64,000 bases of DNA from positions 10,691,656-10,755,655 of the forward strand of contig NC_041011.1 of assembly GCF_004193775.1 (NCBI RefSeq). Reading direction: 5' to 3'. Positions within the stretch are counted from its first letter, which is position 1. Each line of letters starts with the position of its first letter. Source of the stretch: Glycine soja. Its lineage: Eukaryota; Streptophyta; Magnoliopsida; Fabales; Fabaceae. Positions 1 through 7,550 of the stretch are shown here, piece by piece. Both the position numbers and the translations under genes were made by a program. Below the pieces are notes generated by a model. It did no database searches and had not been told where the DNA came from. It saw only the letters and a program-made list of their open reading frames with translations.

Positions 1-281
1 AACTTTGATCATTGAATATTAAACTTCAGATTTCAAAGCTCATTTGCAGCACAAAATTTCGTGCTCTTCTCTCCCTCTCCCTTCATTCATCTCTTTCTTC
101 CTCCAAGCTCTTATCCATGGCCTCCTATGGTGGTGAGCTTCTTCTAGACTCATCTTCTCCTTGAAGTGGCGTCTCCTCTCTCTCTTCCTTCTCCATTCCG
201 CTGCCATTCATCTTCCAAGAAGCAAAGGAATCCATTGATGAAGAAGATCCTAGGCTACAAGCTCCAATGGAGCTTGCATCA
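1..281 (+). repeat. LTR copy 1 (3' part only)
   Basis: Matches the last 281 bases of the other LTRs, ending TTGCATCA at 281. It contains a short open frame 117-164 (15 codons plus stop) in a CCATGG start context. Several bases missing from homopolymers relative to copies 3 and 4 suggest lower sequence quality here. Confidence 0.85.
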
Positions 282-379
282 TGTTGTATCAAGAGCATCT
301 TCATCTAGGTGTTGAGGAAAAAAGCCCAGCGTTTCAAGAACCTCGGGATTTGAGGTCAAATCCTTTCAAGGGGAGGGAA
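282..379 (+). other. TRIM internal segment 1 (PBS to PPT)
   Basis: A 98-base segment between LTR copies 1 and 2. It opens with a degenerate primer-binding site (TGTTGTATCAAGAGC, where other copies have TGTGGTATCAAGAGC) and closes with the purine tract AAGGGGAGGGAA directly before the TGATGCAA of the next LTR. Confidence 0.75.
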
Positions 380-1329
380 TGATGCAATCCTACCCCGCAA
401 GGCATTGGATAGAAAACTCCAAGTAGATTGGGCCAGAGATGCAAGAGAAGGCCCTAGGTTCTTATGAGCCTTAGGGTAGATTTCGGGCCCATGGGCTAAG
501 TACGAGCCCACTTATCTTTGTAAATATTAGATTAAGGTTGCATTATTTTTGGGCCTTGTATTTAGGGCTCCATAATGTAGGTAGGGTACCCTAGAAATAT
601 AGGATTTTCAGCCCTTGTATTTTAGGGCACCTAGACTAGTTTTTGTATTAGGGTAGTTTTGTAATTTCACATGCACTAAGTGGATATTTGATGTGTGTGG
701 TTGGAAATAAATTTAATTGAATTGGTAGAAGCCCAATCCAATTAAATTTTAGAGGGGGAGGTGAGCATTTGCTTACTACACCCCATTGCACATCATATAG
801 TCACACTTTGTGCATGTCCTTCATGCTTTCATGCCTCATGACACCTAAGCACACTTAGTGGAGAATCTTGGAATTGATCTTGATTAGTGGGCTGAACCAT
901 AACTAAAATTCACTAATCATAATTAGTGAAATTTTGGCTCCAAAGTTTGGCTCCACAAATTCAATTCAAATTCAAGTGAAATTTGAATTCCCTCCAATTT
1001 TGTGTGACACTTAGGCTATAAATAGAGGTCATGTGTGTGCATTTTTTTGAACTTGATCATTTGAATATTAAACTTCAGATTTCAAAGCTCATTTGCAGCA
1101 CAAAATTTCGTGCTCTTCTCTCCCTCTCCCTTCATTCATCTCTTTCTTCCTCCAAGCTCTTATCCATGGCCTCCTATGGTGGTGAGCTTCTTCTAGACTC
1201 ATCTTCTCCTTGAAGTGGCGTCTCCTCTCTCTCTTCCTTCTCCATTCCGCTGCCATTCATCTTCCAAGAAGCAAAGGAATCCATGATGAAGAAGATCCTA
1301 GCCTACAAGCTCCAATGGAGCTTGCATCA
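380..1329 (+). repeat. LTR copy 2
   Basis: A 950-base LTR with TGATGCAA and TTGCATCA ends. It carries a TATA box at 1017-1024 and a 15-codon open frame at 1166-1213. It is about 12 bases shorter than copy 4, nearly all through single missing bases in short homopolymers. Confidence 0.85.
1017..1024 (+). promoter_or_regulatory. TATA box of LTR copy 2
   Basis: TATAAATA in the context GGCTATAAATAGAGG, followed about 140 bases later by the conserved CCATGG. It is a plausible core promoter for LTR transcription; no start site can be proven from sequence. Confidence 0.55.
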
Positions 1330-1428
1330 TGTGGTATCAAGAGCATCTTCATCTAGGTGTTGAGGAAAAAAGCCCAGCGTTTCAAGAACCTCAGGATTTG
1401 AGGTCAAATCCTTTTCAAGGGGGAGGAA
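1330..1428 (+). other. TRIM internal segment 2 (PBS to PPT)
   Basis: A 99-base segment. It begins TGTGGTATCAAGAGC, which is the usual plant iMet primer site TGGTATCAGAGC with one extra A, and ends with a GGGGGAGGAA purine tract. Confidence 0.75.
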
Positions 1429-1643
1429 TGATGCAATCCTACCCCGCAAGGACATTGGATAGAAAACTCCAAGTAATTGGCCAGAGATGCAAGAGAAGGC
1501 CCTAGGGTTCTTATGAGCCTTAGGGTAGATTTCGGCCCATGGGCTAAGTACGAGCCCACTTATCTTTGTAAATATTAGATTAAGTTCATTATTTTTGGGC
1601 CTTGTATTTAGGGCTCCATAATGTAGTAGGGTACCCTAGAAAT

Positions 1644-2177
1644 NNNNNNNNNNNNNNNNNNNNNNNNNNNNNNNNNNNNNNNNNNNNNNNNNNNNNNNNN
1701 NNNNNNNNNNNNNNNNNNNNNNNNNNNNNNNNNNNNNNNNNNNNNNNNNNNNNNNNNNNNNNNNNNNNNNNNNNNNNNNNNNNNNNNNNNNNNNNNNNNN
1801 NNNNNNNNNNNNNNNNNNNNNNNNNNNNNNNNNNNNNNNNNNNNNNNNNNNNNNNNNNNNNNNNNNNNNNNNNNNNNNNNNNNNNNNNNNNNNNNNNNNN
1901 NNNNNNNNNNNNNNNNNNNNNNNNNNNNNNNNNNNNNNNNNNNNNNNNNNNNNNNNNNNNNNNNNNNNNNNNNNNNNNNNNNNNNNNNNNNNNNNNNNNN
2001 NNNNNNNNNNNNNNNNNNNNNNNNNNNNNNNNNNNNNNNNNNNNNNNNNNNNNNNNNNNNNNNNNNNNNNNNNNNNNNNNNNNNNNNNNNNNNNNNNNNN
2101 NNNNNNNNNNNNNNNNNNNNNNNNNNNNNNNNNNNNNNNNNNNNNNNNNNNNNNNNNNNNNNNNNNNNNNNNNNNNN
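1644..2177. other. Assembly gap (534 N)
   Basis: A run of undetermined bases inside LTR copy 3. The unit has no room for 534 bases here, so the length is a placeholder or stands for missing repeat units. Confidence 0.99.
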
Positions 2178-2602
2178 ATAGGATTTTTCAGCCCTTGTAT
2201 TTTAGGGCACCTAGACTAGTTTTTGTATTAGGGGTAGTTTTGTAATTTCACATGCACTAAGTGGATATTTGATGTGTGTGGTTGGAAATAAATTTAATTG
2301 AATTGGTAGAAGCCCAATCCAATTAAATTTTAGAGGGGGAGGTGAGCATTTGCTTACTACACCCCATTGCCACATCATATAGTCACACTTTGTGCATGTC
2401 CTTCATGCTTTTCATGCCTCATGACACCTAAGCACACTTAGTGGAGAATCTTGGAATTGATCTTGGATTAGTGGGCTGAACCATAACTAAAATTCACTAA
2501 TCATAATTAGTGAAATTTTGGCTCCAAAGTTTGGCTCCACAAATTCAATTTCAAATTCAAGTGAAATTTGAATTTCCCTCCAATTTTGTGTGACACTTAG
2601 GC

Positions 2603-2610
2603 TATAAATA
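2603..2610 (+). promoter_or_regulatory. TATA box of LTR copy 3
   Basis: TATAAATA in the same context as in the other copies. Confidence 0.55.
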
Positions 2611-2918
2611 GAGGTCATGTGTGTGCATTTTTTTGAACTTTGATCATTTGAATATTAAACTTCAGATTTCAAATCTCATTTGGAGCACAAAATTTCGTGC
2701 TCTTCTCTCCCTCTCCCTTCATTCATCTCTTTCTTCCTCCAAGCTCTTATCCATGGCCTCCTATGGTGGTGAGCTTCTTCTAGACTCATCTTCTCCTTGA
2801 AGTGGCGTCTCCTCTCTCTCTTACTTCTCCATTCCGCTGCCATTCATCTTCCAAGAAGCAAAGGAATCCATTGATGAAGAAGATCCTAGGCCTACAAGCT
2901 CCAATGGAGCTTGCATCA

Positions 2919-3018
2919 TGTGGTATCAAGAGCATCTTCATCAAGGTGTTGAGGAAAAAAGCCCAGGGTTTCAAGAACCTCGGGATTTGAGGTCAAATCC
3001 TTTTCAAGGGGCAGGGAA
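2919..3018 (+). other. TRIM internal segment 3 (PBS to PPT)
   Basis: A 100-base segment with the iMet-like site at its start (with the extra A) and a GGGGCAGGGAA tract at its end. The purine tract carries one C. Confidence 0.75.
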
Positions 3019-3980
3019 TGATGCAATCCTACCCCGCAAGGGCATTGGATAGAAAACTCCAAGTAGATTGGGCCAGAGATGCAAGAGAAGGTCCTAGGGT
3101 TCTTATGAGCCTTAGGGTAGATTTCGGGCCCATGGGCTAAGTACGAGCCCACTTATCTTTGTAAATATTAGATTAAGGTTTCATTATTTTTGGGCCTTGT
3201 ATTTAGGGCTCCATAATGTAGGTAGGGTACCCTAGAAATATAGGATTTTTCAGCCCTTGTATTTTAGGGCACCTAGACTAGTTTTTGTATTAGGGGTAGT
3301 TTTGTAATTTCACATGCACTAAGTGGATATTTGATGTGTGTGGTTGGAAATAAATTTAATTGAATTGGTAGAAGCCCAATCCAATTAAATTTTAGAGGGG
3401 GAGGTGAGCATTTGCTTACTACACCCCATTGCCACATCATATAGTCACACTTTGTGCATGTCCTTCATGCTTTTCATGCCTCATGACACCTAAGCACACT
3501 TAGTGGAGAATCTTGGAATTGATCTTGGATTAGTGGGCTGAACCATAACTAAAATTCACTAATCATAATTAGTGAAATTTTGGCTCCAAAGTTTGGCTCC
3601 ACAAATTCAATTTTAAATTCAAGTGAAATTTGAATTTCCCTCCAATTTTGTGTGACACTTAGGCTATAAATAGAGGTCATGTGTGTGCATTTTTTTGAAC
3701 TTTGATCATTTGAATATTAAACTTCAGATTTCAAAGCTCATTTGGAGCACAAAATTTCGTGTTCTTCTCTCCCTCTCCCTTCATTCATCTCTTTCTTCCT
3801 CCAAGCTCTTATCCATGGCCTCCTATGGTGGTGAGCTTCTTCTAGACTCATCTTCTCCTTGAAGTGGCGTCTCCTCTCTCTCTTCCTTCTCCATTCCGCT
3901 GCCAATCATCTTCCAAGAAGCAAAGGAATCCATTGATGAAGAAGATCCTAGGCCTACAAGCTCCAATGAAGCTTGCATCA
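3019..3980 (+). repeat. LTR copy 4 (right end of array)
   Basis: A full 962-base LTR, TGATGCAA to TTGCATCA. It ends at 3980, immediately followed by hAT-derived sequence rather than by an internal segment, so this is the 3' LTR of the array. TATA box 3665-3672; 15-codon open frame 3815-3862. Confidence 0.85.
3665..3672 (+). promoter_or_regulatory. TATA box of LTR copy 4
   Basis: TATAAATA, same context as in copies 2 and 3. Being in the last LTR, it could drive read-out into flanking DNA. Confidence 0.5.
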
Positions 3981-4105
3981 GTCATGATAGCTAGGAATGG
4001 GCAAATGTGGCTCATATTGACCAATGGCTGCAACCATATTCTCAAAGCTTTTCAATTTAATGAGGTTGAATGACAAACCGCTTGGTACCAAAAGCGAGAA
4101 ATATG
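3981..4105 (-). pseudogene. hAT transposase fragment (unit A)
   Basis: Nearly identical to 41328-41452 inside the complete hAT element of unit C, in the region just after the BED finger. It is cut on the left by the TRIM array and on the right by a deletion that joins it to spacer sequence equivalent to 9131 in unit B. It is the only trace of hAT on this side of unit A. Confidence 0.75.
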
Positions 4106-5358
4106 TTTATTTTCTTAGTTTCTATCCAATATTTTTTTAATAGAAACGAAGAAAAAACTAAAATAAATTATTATTTGAATATTCTTGAACCCAACTAGAA
4201 AACGGATCCAATACTTCAAAAAAGAATTAAGCTTAGAGTCATATGAATCGAAATATCATGCAAGCACGAGCATCCATCTGTCACACACAGGACTTTAGAG
4301 GGGAGAAGGCACGGGTACTAATCCCCTTTTCTTAAAATTTCTCATGTACATTATTAAGTAAAATCAAGTAAAATTAAGTAAAGTTATTTCTCACGGATTT
4401 CTGGATCTATCCGTCCAACAGCACGATAGAAAGTTATTATTACATAGACTATATTGATTTAAGAAAAAGAAAAAAGTTATTACATAGAGGTGTTTTAACC
4501 TAGTTTGATGACATCAACATCAAATCAATAACATATGATTCTAAGAATTAACTCGAACTAGTTAGTACACCAAAAATAAAAAAATGGAACTAGTTATAAA
4601 TTTTGTTCCTAATCCATCCGACCAATTAGTTTAATAACACTAGTTAGAACTTAAAACATTCGAAACACACACTTAATCTTGAATGGACTAATCATACACA
4701 GTCTTTAGGCTAGTATCTGAGGCTTAATAATAATAATAATAATAATAATAAAAGATCACTCTCAAACTATATGTATTAAAAAAGTAAGAATCATGAAACT
4801 ATAGGGATCAAATGAGTAATTTAACCTTATTATTATTATCATTTAAGGAAATGCAGTTTGTATAAAATGTTAAGAATTTAAATTTAAGCAATTTAACTTT
4901 TTTTACAAAACTATTATTTTTGTATTGTAGATATGTAGTTCACGTCAATCAATTTGATTTTTATGTTTTTTTTGTGATATTAAGTAAATATTTAAAATAT
5001 TAAAAGAAACAAAAATGATCAATTTTTATCTTAGCAAATTTCTATAATAAAATTAATGTTAAGTAAATATTTTAAAAATGAATAAGTAGATAATTTTTTA
5101 ATAAAAATTATGTTTTCAATTTATAAAATGAAAATAATTAATATTAATATTGTTAAAATAACAACAGAGACCCGTGCAATCCACGGTTCTAAATCTAACC
5201 CGATTGGATGTGGATCAGTCGTTACTCGTTAACGTATGCCTTCAATAAATAGGAAACCATAAAATAAATTTGATCAAATCAATGGAATGCTAAAATATTT
5301 TCAACTCATGTGTTTTTTACTTAATATATATTTATGAATGTATAAGTAGTTTCATAAA
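4106..5358. repeat. Duplicated AT-rich spacer, copy A
   Basis: Collinear with 9131-10355 (unit B) and partly with about 44030-45110 (unit C). No coding sequence seen. It includes a (TAA)n tract near 4725-4750 followed by the right-hand remnant of the MITE that is complete at 44293-44591. At 5358 it is joined directly into the 5' end of the MADS gene, removing about 6.5 kb present in B. Confidence 0.8.
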
Positions 5359-5414
5359 CGACCTTTAGTCTTCTTAGCGACACCGTTCATGTCTGGCATG
5401 TTGTTTGACTCCAT
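5359..5414 (-). pseudogene. MADS-box gene fragment, first 18 codons (unit A)
   Basis: Matches the start of the MADS gene at 16950 and stops after the Lys-Gly-Arg that opens the MADS domain. Everything downstream is deleted and replaced by spacer sequence. Residue 9 is Met where B has Leu. The upstream region lacks the TATA-containing bases seen in B and C. It cannot make a MADS protein. Confidence 0.85.
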
Positions 5415-6170
5415 GGGTTATAGGCTTTGCTATCTTATATGATATGAAATATGAATATTGAGGTGCAACATAGAGGAGATGTTAGGCTCAAGAAAAGGTT
5501 TGGTTAGGCGAACTAGAGTCTGATATGGTGAGCCAAGCGCGCCTCTGTGGACTTTCTGACCTGTATTTTGACCGCATTAAAATGGTTTCTAGATTAAGTG
5601 AATCTCAATTGAATGCCTTATATGGTATGTGCAAATGATTTTCTATATAAATCATTCTGGGTACAGAAATGTATATCTGTACTGAGTTATTTTCCCGGTA
5701 GTTTTCTTTTACAGCGTTAGTCTTATCTGTTATTTGAAGAATAATTTGGTTTAATAATTAATTAAGGAAAATGATAGTTAATTTATTACCAAAGGAGGGC
5801 TATGAAATAGTTTTTAGCATACTCGCTCCTTCTAACACCCCATCTGTAATTAGTTAGAATTTATTGAAAACTACAAATTCAAGAGAGAGAAAATCATTAC
5901 ATATGATGTGGGACCCAACAAATTTTGTCGTTTCCAATGAATGTCAACCAATAAAAGAAAATGTATTGAAAATAATTTGTTCCTAACTTTTATCTTTTTT
6001 ACTATATGCCAATTATATTTTGATACAATTGACTTTATACTCCCATTGCAGTTTGTACCACTGAGAAATGAGTCATATCATGTTGAACTTGTTTATCTCA
6101 ATTTGACTGGATAAGAATCAATTATGTTTGAAGCTCAATTCAAGCTCATGAACCAATTTGGTTTAGATCA
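5415..6170. other. MADS upstream region, copy A
   Basis: Collinear with the region upstream of the intact MADS gene (16951-17750) with scattered differences. The bases carrying the TATA element in B (TTTATAG within GGCTCAATTTATAGG) are missing near 5491. Homology ends at about 6170. Confidence 0.75.
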
Positions 6171-6273
6171 TTAACTCGATTCGATTTAAAATTATTGTGT
6201 TACATTAATTTATTTCATAAAAATGGAATTAATTAGAAGTTAATTATATGAATTTGTTAATATAAAATATTAA

Positions 6274-6279
<6 letters not shown>

Positions 6280-6312
<33 letters not shown>
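6280..6312. repeat. (TA)n microsatellite
   Basis: About 16 uninterrupted TA repeats at the boundary between the end of unit A homology and a retroelement-derived segment. Confidence 0.95.
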
Positions 6313-6315
<3 letters not shown>

Positions 6316-6839
6316 ATATTATATATAATTAATGTGGAAGCAATGACTTCCAAGATTATTTTGATGATGACAAAGAATCAAGAGTTAAGCAAATTCCAAA
6401 GATTCAAGAATCAAGTTTCAAGAATCATGATTCAAGAACAATCAAGATCAAGATTGAAGACTCAAGATTCAAGAATCAAGAGAAGACTCAATCAAGATAA
6501 GTACTAAATTTTTTTTTCAAAACATTGAGTAGCACAAGAATTTTTCACAAAATCTTTTGCCAAAGAGTTTTTACTCTCTGGTAATCGATTACCATAAGGT
6601 AGTAATCGATTACCAGTAGCCAACATTGTTTTCAAAACTGATTTATAAAGCTGTAATTCATTACCATGAGCATGTAATTGATTACCAATGTTTTAAAACG
6701 TTAGAATTCAAACTTCAATTGTCACAACTAGTGATAAAACATTTTCAAATTATTTTTAACTTGTGTAATCGATTACACAATACTTGTAATCGATTACCAG
6801 TATTTCTAAACGTTTTGATTTTCAAATTTAAACATGAAG
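6313..6839. repeat. Retroelement-like segment with GTAATCGATTAC palindromes
   Basis: Contains repeated AAGATTCAAGAATCAAG-like stretches (6378-6500), then several copies of the palindrome GTAATCGATTAC or close variants (6580-6800), often in pairs. The same 12-mer pairs occur in the solo LTR at 35229-36317, so this is probably a fragment of a related LTR. No ends or target duplication could be defined. The open frames here are low-complexity and not credible genes. Confidence 0.5.
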
Positions 6840-7194
6840 AGTCACATTTGTTTTTACGCACGGGGAAGGTATTAGCACCCCACGCGTCTATCACAATGGA
6901 CGACAGCCTTTAATCAAGTGTGCAAATATGACTTCAAAATGTTTTATTTTCCCTTTTTCATGTCTTTTTTAGTTTTTATGCTTTTTATGTTTTTTGTATT
7001 TTTTATCTTTTTGTGGTCGACAAGGGTGTTTCCCTCGCTCCTACGTATTCTCAATTGCGATGAGGAAATCAGACCTACGTAGTCATTTTAGAACTAAAAG
7101 TTGGTTAAGTTGTTTTGATCTTTTTCCGCAAGATCGATTTTAACCGCACAAAAAATTGTTTAAGGCATTGGACCATTAAACGCACAAAAAATCG
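6840..7194 (-). repeat. Tat-type gypsy LTR fragment (unit A)
   Basis: From about 7086 the sequence matches the LTR beginning at 17859 and 53329 (GAACTAAA, TTGGTTAAG, CCGCAAGATCGATTTTAACCG). The part before that extends further into the LTR than B or C do, and includes a CAATTGCGATGAGGAAATCAG block whose relative is at 53610-53650. At 7194 it is joined to the hAT end of unit B. Confidence 0.65.
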
Positions 7195-7546
7195 TCACCG
7201 CCGTGGGGTCGTTGCTGCTAGCTGCGTTCTGCGTGCGGGGGGTCGCGGCTGGGTGCAGGGGTTGCACTTTTAGTTGGAGGAGGGTTGCGTTCTGAATTTT
7301 GATTCAATCTGCGTGGGAGGGGACGACTACGCTTTTGATTAACTTACGGGGTAGGGTTGGGTCGGGTCAGCCCAACTCCTACAGCGGAAAAAAAACAAAA
7401 AAAATGCTATTTGCGCCATGCTGCCATGACCGCCATGGCGCCGTCATTCGCAACCCGTCACGCCACTGCTATTCGGTGGCGTTTTTTCAAAAAACCGCCA
7501 CGCCTTTCTGCTATGGCACCGCCATGACCGCCATTTGACAACACTA
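7195..7546. mobile_element. hAT element right-end remnant (unit B)
   Basis: Collinear with 42232-42592, the right terminus of the complete hAT in unit C: GC-rich, with repeated CCGCCATGGCG-like subterminal motifs ending TTTGACAACACT. Followed by the GTCCCAAC target sequence, with four extra bases between end and target. The rest of this hAT copy is missing. Confidence 0.75.
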
Positions 7547-7550
7547 GCTG

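Larger units (their letters stand above)
1429..2918 (+). repeat. LTR copy 3, interrupted by the assembly gap
   Basis: Left part 1429-1643 and right part 2178-2918 add up to 956 bases, a complete LTR. The bases either side of the N run are adjacent in the intact copies. TATA box at 2603-2610; 15-codon frame at 2753-2800. Confidence 0.8.
1..3980 (+). mobile_element. Tandem array of a miniature LTR retrotransposon (TRIM-like)
   Basis: Four LTR copies alternate with three short internal segments, all head to tail with a period of about 1.05-1.06 kb. Each LTR starts TGATGCAA and ends TTGCATCA, perfect inverted ends. Each LTR is followed by a primer-binding-site-like sequence close to the tRNA-iMet complement, and each internal segment ends in a purine-rich tract just before the next LTR. 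There is no gag or pol coding capacity, so movement would need enzymes from another element. LTR-internal-LTR-internal-LTR tandems are known for TRIM elements and are thought to arise by recombination between LTRs. The 5' end lies outside the window. The 3' end joins a hAT fragment at 3981. Confidence 0.85.

Noticed and set aside
1602..2219. Long open frame across the N run
   Set aside because: It is open only because the bases are undetermined.
2802..4073. Forward frames of 60-70 codons in LTR copies 3 and 4
   Set aside because: They lie in LTR and internal sequence, change with each indel and cross element boundaries. They show no domain.
6580..6800. Regularly spaced short palindromes as a CRISPR-like array
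   Set aside because: The repeats are 12 bases with irregular spacing, the host is a plant, and the same motifs occur inside an LTR with target duplications.
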